DNA of 64,000 nucleotides from Sphagnum magellanicum. Taxonomy: Eukaryota; Streptophyta; Sphagnopsida; Sphagnales; Sphagnaceae. The notes under the pieces are model-generated. The model saw only the letters and a program-made list of their open reading frames with translations. It was not told the DNA's origin and did not search any database. The translations under genes were made by a program, and so were the position numbers. Positions within the stretch are counted from its first letter, which is position 1, and each line of letters begins with the position of its first letter. This document shows positions 1-12,248 of this stretch, piece after piece. The stretch spans positions 12,579,666 to 12,643,665 of the forward strand of contig CM038919.1 of assembly GCA_021904315.1 (NCBI GenBank). The letters run 5' to 3'.

Positions 1-114
1 TCCTGTATCTCTTTACTGCCCCCACAATCTTATCAGCATTTCATGTTGATCTTCTTAGCCAGTATTGTTGAAGATAGTATATCTCTCAGCTAGAGACGGG
101 CTAAAATTACAAAG

Positions 115-3100
115 ATGTGGCTGGTAGTGTTGATGCTCAAAAGGAGCAAGTGAAATCAGAGGGGGAAAGCTTGCGTGCATGGGAGAAGAGGCTGGATGAG
201 GCCCGTGGGCGACTACAGGATGGTGACCATCTTCTCAATCAACGAGAAGAGGAGATGAACCAAAGGGAGGAAGTGCTCAAACAAAGGACCATCGAACTTG
301 AAGAGACTCGCTCTTTTTTGGACAAAGAACGAACCTTGATTCAGCAGGCTGACAATGAGCTCAATGCTCGTGCTCTGACTCTTGTAGAGAAAGAGAAGGT
401 TATACCCTTTACATGGTCATGTTATTTCTGCTAACCTTAATATCCTTTCAAGGCCCAGCCTAATTGAACTCTTTTCTAGAGGCACTAAGTTCAGAAGTGG
501 CTTCTTGTCTATGTTGTCTATTGAAGAAGCTATTGATAAGGGTCTTAAGAAGTTTGTCAACATGCAAGAAGAGCTTCTAGGAGTTCCAAGGGATATTAAG
601 TGAGTGGAAAGCCAAAGTTCTTTTGTTTGTGCAGAAAAGGACTCATGCTTCCTTCATGGCTCAAACCTCTTCTGATTCTTCTTTGTCTGTTCCTTTAGGA
701 GATCTGGATCACCTAAAGATTCTCCAACGGTCCTTTGTCGTTACTTACATGGATAAATGTTCTAACAACTTTGTGTTTGTTTGTAAAAAGTTTTATGTTT
801 CTTCTGTTTTCTCTGAGCTTAATTCTCCTGTTGGTCATACGTGGTCTCCAATCTTGCCCAATCTGATATTCTGAAATTTCATCTATCTTTTAATGAGGCT
901 CATAATTTTAAAGGAAGTGTGGCCCTTGTCTCCCGTTTCTTTGTGCTGTTTGGAAGTTTCATAAAGACCCAGTTAAACGTAGATTTATCTGTGCAGCCAG
1001 CTCTACTTCTCTGCCTGATGTTTCTAAGTGGCTGTGTTCTTTCTTCAAAGCTATGTTTACTATGGTCAATGACCTTTGGGTATCTAAACTCAAAAAGGCA
1101 GATATTCCTTGTGATAGTAGTTGGATTCTCAATGACTCTACAGGAGTGGTGGAGGTAATAAATAATCTTAATCTTTTGAGATCTGAAATTGATAAAGCTT
1201 CCCCACTTCTGTTGCAGTCTTTTGATTTCTCAACTCTATACACTAAAATTGACCTAGTGGATCTAAAAGCTCATATGAGAGTTCTGATCAATAAAGTGTT
1301 TAATAGGATGCTGAAGCTTCATCATTTTAATTTTTTGATGGTTCAGAAAACAGCTTTGAACTTTAGGATTTTGTGGCTGAAACAAAAGTAGAGATCAATT
1401 TGTTTGAAAATCTTCATAGCTTCAAAGTTGTGGAGGCCTCAGATTTGATCTCTTGGCTGGATTTCTTATTAGACAATTTGTTTCTTTGATTTCTTTACAG
1501 ACAATGCATTGGTATCCCCATGGGAACTAATTGTGCGGTCTATTTGGCTAATTTCTATCTCTTTACTTACGAGTTTGATTTCATTAAGTGTCTCTTGAAG
1601 AGTAACACATGTCCTGTTGTGCTTCATAGTTTGTCCTTGGTTTGTAGGTTTGTGGATGATCTTTTTGTTCCTGATTTTCCAGATTTTGAGAACTTCATGT
1701 ACCTTAACTGAGACTCTTTTGGTAGCAGCATATACCCAAAAACCTCTTGTGAGTTGAATTGTATGTCTAAAGGCTTCTCTTGTAATTTCTTGGATCTAAC
1801 TGTGAGACGGAGTCCTCAAGGTTTATCCTGTGACATTTTTGACAAATGCTCTCAACCAGAGTATGCAGGTATTGAAATGATTAGAATGCCTCATGTTCAT
1901 TCCAATATCTCAATGACTGCGAATCTGGGGGTTATCAATAGTCAATTTTACAGATTCTTGAGACTTTGTAGTTGTAAGAAGTTTTTTGTCTTCCAGATGG
2001 TCAGTCTTATTGTCTTTCTGAAGGCAAAAGGATACCCTTTAAATGTTCTTCTAAAGAAAACTAGAGGGTTGGTTCTTAAAGAAAGATTCCTGTTTGGAAT
2101 TTCCGCTTTTGGCATTTTCAGAATGATTTGCTTCGGGTCTTGTAAGTGGGGAGCTTCCTGTAAGCCCACTTGTTCTTAGTCTTTCCCTGTTCTTTTCCCT
2201 TTCTGTCTTTATTTATTTCTTTGTCTGGTCTTTGTTGTGGGGTCTGTTGCTAGCCAGTAGTATGGCTGAGTCTTCCTGTTGCTTCCAGAATTGCAGCAGA
2301 AACTCAGTTTGTAGGATGGTGCTAGTCACTGGCCTTTACCCACTGTAGGGAGCTGATGAAGTCAGTGGGGAATTTGTGATAGTTAAGTCACTATCATACA
2401 TACTACTGTTGATGGTCCCTGAACAGGTGTGAGACTGGCACTTTTGTTCATGCCGTTTGTGTTTTACGTTTTTTGTTTGTTTTTTCTGTCTTCCCTTGTT
2501 TGGTTCTTTCTGTGGCTTCCTGAGGAAGTGTTAACCTTGCTGTTTCTTCTTCATCATGAGAATGGAGATTTCTCTATTCTTATGAAAGATACCTTTACAT
2601 GATTTCCATTTGAGGTCATTATGTTGTAGGTCTCTCTTTATTTGAGGGCATTTTTTGTTGAGACAGAGGTATGATTCAGAGAGGGTGCTTGCACAGCCAA
2701 GACAATTTTTTAACATAGTTGTTCTTAAGGACTTAGCATGATATTTGGTGTGTTCATTGATCCCTATCAGATAAGGAATGTACCAAGCTAGTAAGTTTAT
2801 GTACCAAGCCTTGCATTGCCTTTTTTAATGTAGGCATTAACTGAGAGGGACCTTGGAGTTACCAAGAGGGAGCAGGATTTGGCAATTCTCGAAGAAAGGC
2901 TTGCTGGTAGAGAGCAGGTAAGCTTTCCTCCATACAAATTGGATTTCAAATTTTCAGGCTCTACAGACCAACCTCACTTTCAGTGGGTTTCACATTTTCA
3001 GGCCCGAGAGACTTTGAACTTTGTTGTAACAGAAGCAGTCAACTTGTAAGCTGATGGTAGTCATGGACATTGAGCTCTGGGTTGTCTCTTGTCTGTATCT

Positions 3101-6100
3101 TTGTAAATGTTATGTTACCTTCAAAAGGGTTGTGGAGTTTCCTCTGGGATCTTATGCATATATAAGATCATTGTAGTTTCAATTCTGAATCAGAGGAAAC
3201 TCATTTGAATATTGCTGGCAGGCATTTGAGCAGCATGAGCAGCATGTAAAAGATACAGAGCAATATGTGGCTCAAGAGAGATCCCGGCTGGATGCCTTCA
3301 ATGATGGTTTGAAGCTGCGGGAGGTGGCAATTGCAGAACATAAGCAGGAACTGGTCAGGAATTCAGTCCTTGTACTTCCGAATGATTACATGTTGCTTTT
3401 CTCTTTTTTTGACCCAGACTAAAATTTTGTCCAAATTGTTCCAAAATCTGATATGAGAAGTTGAGACATCGACTTACAATTGTAGGCTTTCTCACATAAA
3501 GGTGGTTGATGCAGACAGTCATCTGTGGCATCCTAACCAGTTGTACACTTTGTGTGACAGGTGGTTCTCAAGCAGCAGCTTGAGAGCCAGACATCTGAGA
3601 TGGAGCTTAAGAAAGCAGACCTGGATGAAGCCACCCAGGAGCTTCAAAAGGTACGTGAATTGCTGGTTGCTGACAGAATTGTTTTGGATCAAGCAATGGC
3701 TTCTGCAAGGGCTCAGGAACACGATATTCAGCTTCAACTGTCTGAGATCAAGATGCGGGAACAAGAGGTAACCCAAAAGATGGAGGAGGTCAGGGAACGA
3801 GAAATCGCTTTGGATACCCGGTACCATGAAGTTATTGAGTTGGAGAAAGGGGTGCATGTGGAAGAGACAAAGCACAGGTTGGAGTATCAGCGCATCGCTG
3901 AATTGAAAGAAGAAGTCCAGCAGGCTACAAAGGAGATGGAGGCGAACAAGTTGAAACTTATTGAAGAGAAACAACAAATTGAAGAGGAGCGTGAGCACCT
4001 GCGACAAGAATGTGAACTTGAGAGGCAAGAGATTGAGGAGGAAAGAGAGAAGGTGCGGAAGGATTGGGAACTCAAGAGGGAACACTTGGAGATTGAGCAG
4101 CAGAATGTTCAAAAGGAGTTGGATCGTCAGAAGCAAGAAATAGATTCTGAACAGGAGAATTTGAGATTGGAGTTGGAATCTGAGAAGGAAAGACTCAAAA
4201 AAGAGCTTCATAGTTTAAGAGAAACACTCATGTCTGAGGTCCAGCTAGAAAGGAAGAATTTGCAGACTCAGATTGAGCTGGATAAGAATCGAGTTCTTGA
4301 GGAGAGAGAGAAAGCAAGGAGAGAGATTGAAGTGGAGATGGATCGTGTGGCAGAAGAGAGGGAGAGAGTGAAGAATGAGCTTGACATTAAGAGAAAGCTG
4401 CTGTCAGATGAGAGTGAGAAGGCACATGCTGCAATTGCTTCAGAGAAACAGAAGGTTGAGGAGGAGCAAGAGAAGCTCAAAGCCTTGGAAACCGAACGCC
4501 AGGAGTTGTTGACAATTCAAGTTCACTTGAAACAAGAAATTGATGAGATTCGCTCCCACAAGCAGATTGTTGACAAGGAGGCCCAAGAATTGAAACGACA
4601 CAAAGAACAGTTTGAGAGGGAGTGGGAGCTTCTTGATGAGAAGCGTGAGGCAACAAAGAAAGAGCATGAGAGGTTTGAGGAGGAGAGTAAGCGAATGGCA
4701 GAGTGGATGCGAGATGAAGAGGAGCGCCTGAAGAAAATACGTAGCGAGGTTGAAGAATGGTCCCGAATTGCAACGGAAGAGCTTCAACGGGAACGTGGGT
4801 CATGGGTCAAGCAGATGGAAACTGATCGTGCCCAGCTCTATGCACAACTAGACTCTGAGCGTCAGGATTTGGTACGTAATCTTGAGCTTCAACGCTCCAA
4901 TCTTGAGAGATGGGTGGAGCAGGAACGTGATGCCATGGAAAGAAAATTCGAGGAAGCTGAGAGGCAATTGAGGATGGAGATTGATCATGAGAGAAAGGAC
5001 TTGAAAATGACCCATGGTTCTGTGACTGTAGAACTAGAGCAATTACGCTCAGAACGTCTTAAGCTGGAGCAGGAGCGACAGGATTTAGTCCGACAACGAG
5101 AAGAGGCTGAAAAAGAGTGGAAAGAGATTAAGAATGACATTCAGCAGCTCCATGTGCAGGGTGAGAAGCTCCGTGAGCAACGGGAAAGCTTGCACCTTGA
5201 ACGCCAGGATACAATCAGGGAGATGATGAGGTTACAAAAACTCAGAGATGAGTTGAAAGAAGCAGAAGGTTCCATGAGTATTCAAGCCTCTGAACTGCCT
5301 GCCACTGCTGAACAGGAGGTTGTCTCTGCTCACCAGCAAGGTATTCAAGTCACTCAGCAAGTGACTGAAACTCCCATTGAGCCAGTTGTGCTGGCCAGCA
5401 CTGCTCATCCCTCCCGTAGAATGGTGGCCCGGACTCCAGGTAGGCTCAGCTGGTTACGCAAATGTGCTTCCAGAGCCTCCCAGTTGTTCTCATCTGCAAG
5501 TGATGTCAAGGCAATTGCTGAAGCTCAAGAGGCTGAAAATTTCAATATTACAGCCAGCAGGCCTGGTGATGAAACTGGCCCTTTGAAGGCAGTCAATCAA
5601 CCTAGTTCTAGCTTCAACCAATCACAATTAGCCCAAGTCATCAGCCATGAGGATGACAGTCGCCATGTTGATGCTGCAAATACGGATCTCCCACCTTATG
5701 GAGAGCAGCATGATGTTGTTGGAATTGTTGAGGAGGGTTCAGAGTCTAGCAGACAAGCTTTACATGAAGAGCCAGCGGTGAATGTGGCAACACCTGCCAT
5801 GAGCATTGACACACAAACTGGAACAAAAAGGCGTCGCCGAAACTCTGGGAGTGCACAGGATCCAGATGCTGAGATAGAGTCTGAGACTGGCAGCAGAACA
5901 CCACGGAGGAAGCGGTTGCGGAATTCACAAGTTGAGGATGGTTCCAAATTTAATTCTGCTCTTAACAACCCATCGACCCTCACGACCACTCCTGGAGCAA
6001 AACGCTACAATTTCAGGCCTACCACTATGTGAGTTGCATCCTCCTCTAGATGCATTATTCAGGCTGCTGCTGCTGTCTTATTTGCTGCAGTATTATGTGC

Positions 6101-7422
6101 AAAGAGGTCTTACACAGTGGGCATATGGTTTATACTGTTTCAAACATTTTCTTTGGGTAACGCTGTGTCATTAGCTGTGTTGTTGGCCCTCGTTGGCCTG
6201 GGCTGTATGGGCACTCAAAACCATCAATCTGTATCTGATTGAGAAAATGTCACAATGGGAATCAGGGTTTCAAACCCTCAAGGTTCTGGTTGGCTTTGAA
6301 GTGGCTTTGAAGGCTTCTAAGAGTAGTCTCAGTTTGCGAGGCTTGGGACAAGGACCCTTGACATGCTTGAAATGTTGGTGGTGGCAGTGTGAGTTCAATT
6401 GCGACTCAGTCAATGTCACAAGAAGGTTCAGGATTACATCAAGACCGACATGGTAAAAGGGCAGCATGGAGCAATGGCTCTCAAGCAGCAGCTAATGATA
6501 TGGCAGAGGTTTCGTCATCTGAACCAGCAAATGTATGCTAACCTTCTCATCTTGTTCTATAAGTGGTTTTTGAACAGAAACTTGACTTGAATTGGAAAGA
6601 AACTCTGTGGGTGATGGCTTCCTTTGCAAAAGGGAACTGACCCACTGTTAAATATCTTGCCTAGCTGGTGATTTGTGAATGTGGCTGACAAACGTACCAT
6701 CTGAAGATGGTGTTCTTGCTGCTGGCAGAAGCAAGTTCACATGAGTTTACAAGGGTACTCAGGAGAGGGGCATGGGATGAAGTTTGAGTGGCATGTTTCT
6801 AATAATGTTGTGTGCAACTCTGCAGGTGGTGGATGGACATGAACAGGCTTTGACCACTGTTGCTGAGGTGGTGGAAATACCAGATGCTAGTGAACATGGT
6901 GAAACAGTGGAAGTGGCTGTCAATGGTACACAAGTTACAGTTGTTGAAACAGTGGTTGAAACAGTGGTTGAAACCTCAATTGTAGAGATTACAGAAGCAA
7001 TGCCAGAAGCAGTTCTTCAAGGAGAGGTGCAAGAAGGATCCAGAGACCCTGTTATTGAGGAACAAGCAACCATCCCTGAGCAAATTCAGAGAGAGGACCA
7101 GGGGGTCCAAACAGAGGAAGGTAGTGATGGTACTGATGGGGAAGAGGCCAGTGATGAAATAGGTGATTCTGGTGAAGACTCAGAGAAAGGAAATGAAGAG
7201 GAAGAACTTGAGGAAGATGAAGACATTGAGGAAGAGGATGAAAATGCTGGTGAACTTTTAACTGATGAAGCAGTTGATGAAGATGATGAAGCAGAGATTG
7301 AGGCACAGGAAGAGTGTGAAGAAGAGGAAGAGGAAGACGAAAACAACAATGATGAGGATGAAACTGATGAGGAATTACCTCCAACATTCGGAGAGAAGTT
7401 ATGGGACTTTTTCACAACTTGA
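115..7422 (+). CDS. CRWN/NMCP1-like: NMCP/CRWN (CROWDED NUCLEI) nuclear lamina coiled-coil protein, 5'-partial, six exons
   Basis: Plant lamin-like protein of the nuclear periphery; in plants this family controls nuclear size, shape and chromatin tethering. Inferred exons: 115-398, 2834-2917, 3222-3353, 3561-6028, 6388-6532 and 6826-7422, all with GT-AG borders and matching phases. The first exon's acceptor (AG at 113-114) is the least certain, and earlier exons lie outside the window. The roughly 1,235 visible residues begin inside a long E/K/R/Q-rich coiled coil that runs to about codon 570 of the 3561 exon. It is followed by a Ser-rich tail, basic NLS-like clusters (KRRRR, TPRRKR), the family motif KRYNFRP just before the donor at 6029, an acidic stretch of Glu/Asp runs, and the extreme C-terminus FGEKLWDFFTT. 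The KRYN motif and the KLW-FFTT end are hallmarks of NMCP1/CRWN1-3. Exon 6388-6532 was found by phase and reading-frame continuity. Introns are 0.2-2.4 kb; the largest holds a retroelement remnant. Confidence 0.9.
434..2180 (+). mobile_element. Degenerate Penelope-like element (PLE) reverse transcriptase within a CRWN intron
   Basis: Broken reverse-transcriptase gene in the first visible CRWN intron, same strand as the gene. Conserved blocks occur in the right order but in different frames. An N-terminal block (LFSRGTKFRSGFLSML) lies at about 455-600 and ends at a stop at 601. A block with SNNFVFVCKK lies at about 690-850. FDFSTLYTKI lies at about 1220-1250. The catalytic palm follows at about 1500-1711, with GIPMGTNC and RFVDDLFV (a FVDD form of YxDD). 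A thumb-like region with NISMTANLGVINSQFYR lies at 1754-2179. The GIPMGTN block, the xVDDL box and the downstream SQFYRF-RLC block are typical of Penelope-like RTs rather than of LTR or LINE RTs. Several frameshifts and stops make it non-functional. I see no GIY-YIG endonuclease downstream. The outer limits are unknown; the element probably extends past 2180. Confidence 0.75.
2181..2833. other. Remainder of CRWN intron, probably PLE 3' sequence
   Basis: T-rich non-coding DNA between the last RT block and the acceptor at 2832-2833. It may contain the 3' part of the Penelope-like element. It has small hairpins, including a 7-bp stem around 2378-2398, and no recognisable endonuclease ORF. Confidence 0.4.
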
Positions 7423-9980
7423 GAAGCACAGCGATTATAGAAATTATGGTGAAGTCCAGTGTCTTTAGAATCTTTGCTCTTTCGTTGAGTCTTGTTTGAT
7501 TCAACTCTAATTAGACTTTGTCATTGTGCTATAGATGTGCACCGAGGGCATTGAATCCCAGGTGCACCACTTGTGGTTGCGCGGGGGAGTGGACTGCATT
7601 TGATGCAGAATCTGCTGTATGGTTCAATTTGCCTTTGTACAAATACATGTACTGTAGACACAGACCAAAATGCATATTTTTTGTTGCAATGGGTCCCTGT
7701 CAAACTTTGGAAGCCAAGTCCCTCAGAACTTTGCAGTTTTCAGATATACAGCTTGACTCTATACAATGCAAGAAGTTGACCTGCAAACTTGTTCTCCCTC
7801 TCTTATATTCTATCCTTCACCATAAGTCTCAACAATCAAGGATTAAGCAGGGAGGGATCAGCCAGAGATTTTTTTTTGGGCCTTTTCACAGAAATTGGCT
7901 TTGTTGAACCCCTGTTACAGCCAATATGTCTTATGAAAGGGGTGAGTGTTGCTCTGACATTGTATCAGAAGTTGCAGAAACTTGCCTCCCCAGGAATTGC
8001 AGCTGCCTGTGGTCTGGGCATTTCCATGGAAGAAGCAGCTAGTACTTATGGTCAAGCTGCTTGTGAACTGAGAGGCCAATTGCTCACCTGAATTTCCCTC
8101 ATTTGAGGCATCAGATGCAAGCTGCTGCAAGGGACCAACTCTTTTCAGAAGCTTCCCTTGTCAACCAGGTAGCCACTGGCTCAATCTGACATTGCAAAGC
8201 AATGGTGGGTGATACTGTCCTCCACTGTGGAACCAAAGTCGCTGGCCTGTTTGTAACCAGGAGGCTCAGCTGACAATGTTGCCAATCAAGTTCAACATGC
8301 AGCAGGCTAAGTCCCTATGACTACTCACATCAAGCCTGTGCAGTTTTTGAAAACTGACATCCCTCTCACAGTCAAGGGACAACCAAAACTTGTTTGGGTT
8401 TTCTTTTTCCTTCTCAAGGGGATGACTCCCTCTGTCACTATGCATAGCCACTTTCCTAGGCCAGTGTCAATTTCCTTCTGGAACCCTAATTTCTGCAACC
8501 AGGGATCAGTTGATTACTGCAAACATAAATAGGAGGTGCAGGAAGAAGAATTAAGGGAAATAAGTTTGGTTGGATAGGCATTTGTACAGGCATGAGAGTA
8601 TAACAACTTGTTGCATTTCTAGGTGTTGGAATGATGGGGATTGTCTGATGGATCTTCATACCAGCTGATTCGAAGGCTTGGAAGTGGTGCAGTTTACACT
8701 CAGTCAAAGCAGGTGAAGTACATCTGCATGTATTGGCAGTCCTGCTGCCATGTAAGATTTCATGAGATTGCAAATGGAAGTGGATTATTGTGCAGCAAAA
8801 AGTTCCTCCTGTCGTTTGATCAAGCTGTCACCCACTATGACCGATTTCAGCATGTCATATTGATGCAGAAGATGACAGATGCTCCATCAATAGTCTGTGG
8901 TTTCAGTTCAGTTTTGCAGTGCTAAATATTCGTACTGGCTGATTGTGCTCAAAGCTGCCAGTCATCTCATGTTCTCAATTTTACAAGGTGGATGTCCACA
9001 TTTTTTAAGGACTTCTTTTACTAGGAGTGGTGATATCCCCCACAAGATCTGGCAAGCACAACAAGAGCAGTGTACAATGTGGCAAAAGGAGTGGTTGTGC
9101 AAACAAATTCCAGCATAGCTCTGCTGTGAAATATTCTGTTGATTTTTCTTCTTTGAGTCTTTGAATCACATTGTTGCAGAAGGTTGCTAAGATCATTGGC
9201 ATGTTATTGATTCTTGCTAATCTGCCAGGCTTTGGTATCTGCAAAAAGGCATCCTTGCTATCCCATATCAGCAAGGATGCAACAGATCATGAACACATAT
9301 CCCCCCCATCTCCTAGATAAGATGAAAACTATTTCATTTTGTTTTGCTGGATTTGTTGAAGATCTGTTACAAGTTTGTATAATTCTTTGAACATACCGCC
9401 CATATGATCCATTGCCTCTTTGAGCTCATACTCAGAATTGAATGCTTTGAGAGCTGTCTCACAGGTGTGACTCTTTTTGTCAATGTGCTGTTCTGCAACT
9501 TTGTTCAAATGTCCTAATGATGTAGTGTCTACCTGCTTGGAGAAGCTTGGTGGCGTTAATCAGTGGATCCCTGGGTGTCACATGAGCTGTGTATAACTTC
9601 TTCAAGAAGAGAAGAATGAAGAATGAAGAATGGTTCAACATTTCATAGCAGCTGGGAATTTCCTAACAAAATGTTTCCAATTCTGTAGGCATTGAAATTT
9701 CCCATCAATCTGTTCTGGAGGTTGCAGCTATTGAAGGTTGAATACAAATTGAAATTCTGTACATGAGAGATTGGCAGTTGTTCATTGCAATTTGCCTAAC
9801 TATCTGGAATCCTGTTTTGCATCCACCTGCTCAAGACATGAAGCTCTTTTACCTTTTCTCACACAAGTTGGGCCAATGCAGAAGTGCACCCAGCCTTGAC
9901 AAAATGCAGTTGCAAATCCAAGGCCTAGTGTATCATAGGAGATGCTGCTATGGTGACGAATTTCCACAATATCTTGGCTT
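7423..9980. other. CRWN 3' UTR and intergenic DNA without recognised genes
   Basis: The CRWN stop codon is at 7420-7422. The next few hundred bases are probably its 3' UTR. The rest contains only short open frames of ordinary composition with no domain I recognise. No clear AATAAA was spotted close to the stop. Confidence 0.5.
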
Positions 9981-9982
9981 GA

Positions 9983-10230
9983 GTGACCCAGCACCCACCA
10001 GTGCACCATCCAAAAAATCCTGTTATGGGATTTCATGGATGGGATGAAGCTGGCCACCAGGGGTCAGTTTCTTTGGTCAGTGGTTTTTTTTTTCGCCTGG
10101 GCCCTTTTATTTTCCTCAGACTTTCTTTTGGGAAGCTCACTGTTTTTTCTCCTGGGCTACCTTTTAATTAATTATTTTTTCCCACCTCCCTTGACACCAG
10201 TTTGTTTTTTGGAACTCTTACCTACCCCTC
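9983..10230 (+). repeat. Diverged dispersed repeat, copy 1 (inverted partner near 37.6-37.96 kb)
   Basis: A block of about 22 bases (core cagcacccaccagtgcacca, 9989-10008) reappears in reverse complement near 37932-37955. The following T/C-rich sequence (gcctgggccc, cccacctccc, acctacc) resembles the reverse complement of 37560-37880 in composition and motif order. This suggests two old copies of one dispersed element. The ends are not defined. Confidence 0.4.
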
Positions 10231-10519
10231 CAACCTACCTCCCTCATTCTGGTCATCTCTCTTTTGTTCTTGTGCTCTGTACCATCGTCAAAGCTTGAGA
10301 TTCACTAGGACTAGGTTTAGGATTTAGAGCTTTGAGTCTCCAAAGCTTGAGAGGAATGAGGAGAAAGAAAAGGAGGAGCTTGGAACGCACATGTGGGAAG
10401 AGCTTCATCTATGATGACTTTGATGAGTGTCAAGAAAAGCGGAGCTACAAGGTAAGCTCCCTTCCCTTCCCTTCTATGTTTTTTTTTCATTATGTGTACT
10501 TCAACCCCTTCTCTTTGTG

Positions 10520-11275
10520 TGAGCCTCCGGAGCCACCACAATGACGAGCCAGAGCTCGTTGTTGTGTTGGTTGTTTTTCTAGCGTTATAGAGCCTAGGCC
10601 ATAATGACAACAAGTTCAACTCATCCTCATCATGGTTTCTTGTCATCTCCTAAGCTTTTGGAACCACGATGATGACAAGCTCAACTTGTCATTGTCATGG
10701 ATTTTTATCCTAGCATTTTAGAGGCCAAAGCCACAATGACGATGAGCTAGAGCTCGTCGTTAGCATGGTATTTGTTTTGTTTGCTACAGATTTGAGCTCC
10801 ATGATGATGAGGATCTCGGATTTTCATCATCATGTTTATTCCACTTTGCGTGAGCTTCTAGAGCCACCACGATGATGAGCTAGAGCTTGTCATTGTGTTG
10901 GTTTTTTTTCCAACGCTACAAAGCACAAGCCATGATGATAATGAGCTCAATTTGTCATCATCATGGATTTTTTTCCAACGTTGTAGAAGCCAAAACCAAA
11001 CGATGACTAGCTCTAGCTCATTGTCAATGTGGTATTTGTTTTGTTTGTTGCAAATCCAAGCTCCACGACGACGACAAGCTCGGCTCCTCGTTGTCATGGT
11101 TTTTTTTTTCATGTGAACTTCTAGAACCACCACCATGACGAGCTTTAGTTTGTTATTGTGTTGGTTTTTTTTCTAATGCTATGGAACCCATGCTATGATG
11201 ATGACAAGTTCAATGATGATGATAAGTTCAATTCGTCATCATTGTGGTTTCTTGTCATCTCATATAACATATCTT
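10520..11275. repeat. GATGA/GAGCT-rich degenerate tandem repeat region
   Basis: A module starting with gccaccac-atga-gagct and ending in tgttggttttttt-cta-cg is seen at about 10528, 10860 and 11126. The sub-motif tggtttcttgtcatctc occurs at about 10634 and 11245. Between these lie further diverged copies of catcatggatttttttc and tggtatttgttttgtttg. The spacing is irregular (about 330 and 266 bp), so this is an old higher-order array. Open frames here are shadows of the repeat. Confidence 0.65.
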
Positions 11276-11297
11276 TTGGAATTTGGAAGGTTATTAC

Positions 11298-12116
11298 TGT
11301 CGCAACCCCACTTTGGGCAAAGTGGGAGAATGCAACTCCCACTCCCAAAAGTGGAGACTTGGAGTCCTCCGGGACTCCTGAAAATTCAGAAGACGATTTG
11401 AGGGGCCAAATATCCTCGCCTTGATGCGTTCTTTATATCAATGAAAAGCTCTTGAAGTGTAGATGTCCAAAATGAGTTCGCATTGCCCATTTGGACATCT
11501 TCAGCCCAAGTTATGGGCAAAAGAAGGGCCGGGAGTCAAACTGCCAGTTTGACTCCCGACCACTAAAAGTCAGGAATCAACCTCTTCCCGACGTCGCCTC
11601 AAGGAGTTCGACATGGCGTTGGAAAGCTCTCGACGAGAGCTACAACTTTGGTTCAAAGCTCGTCCCAATCTGAGTTCGAGGCGAGGAGCTACGACCGTCC
11701 AAAGTCCCGGGACTCCAACCCGGGACAGTTTCGAGACTCCAACTTGGGAGTCTCGGGAAAAAGAGCCATTCGGATGTAGCCTTCGCGGTGAGACGCATAG
11801 AATACTATATGGGGGAAGGTGGTGGCTTCCCCCGAGTCTGGGCTGTGGTGAGTCAAGTAGTCCAAAGTGCCCATGGCTTGTCCCAACACCCAAGGGTGTT
11901 CCCGAATGTGAACTAACCCTCTTGTGGTTGGTTTTGGATGCAAATTCGTGCGTGATCTTCTAATCCATCTTCCTAGTTTAATCTCGGGACTTCTAGCACG
12001 CCCCTCTACCCCTCTTTAGTGCTGGAAGTCGGGAGCGCCCCTCGAGTCCCACTTTTCCGCAATTACACATAGTTGGACCCTCAAGTGGGTTCAACCCGGG
12101 ACTTGGGAGTGCGTCA
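11298..12116 (+). mobile_element. Solo LTR, copy A (TGTCGCAACCC family)
   Basis: An 819-bp element that begins TGTCGCAACCC and ends GTGCGTCA, the TG...CA ends of an LTR. It is flanked by ATTAC (11293-11297) and ATTGC (12117-12121), a five-base target-site duplication with one mismatch. It shares diagnostic blocks with copies B and C, including a paired segment around 'gccgggagtcaaactgccag' and a 'tatatgggggaaggtggtggcttcccc' type block. No internal retrotransposon coding region lies beside it, so it is most likely a solo LTR. Short open frames inside are not genes. Confidence 0.85.
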
Positions 12117-12248
12117 ATTGCATAGACTTAACAAAACTTAGAAAGAAAACAATGCCTACATCATTTTGTGATAATATCGTAAATCATGAAATAAAAGGTT
12201 TTTTTTAAGATATTCATTCCATGCTCACTATATCATGCCAACCATATT

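Noticed and set aside
2341..2405. Possible hammerhead ribozyme (ctgatga core) in the 3' part of the Penelope-like element
   Set aside because: Penelope-like elements can carry hammerheads, but here ctgatga is not followed by a foldable stem II and the GAA-A junction is wrong; only simple hairpins are present.
3519..4211. 230-codon Leu/Phe-rich minus-strand frame
   Set aside because: Antisense of the CRWN coiled-coil exon; Leu-rich because of Glu/Lys/Gln codons on the sense strand.
10332..10450. Possible small exon ending at a good donor (caag|gtaagc)
   Set aside because: Basic, unrecognised peptide with no upstream start context or downstream exon; it borders the GATGA repeat region.
11613..11963. 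Open frame of 116 codons and its minus-strand shadow
   Set aside because: Inside solo LTR copy A, with no protein family resemblance.
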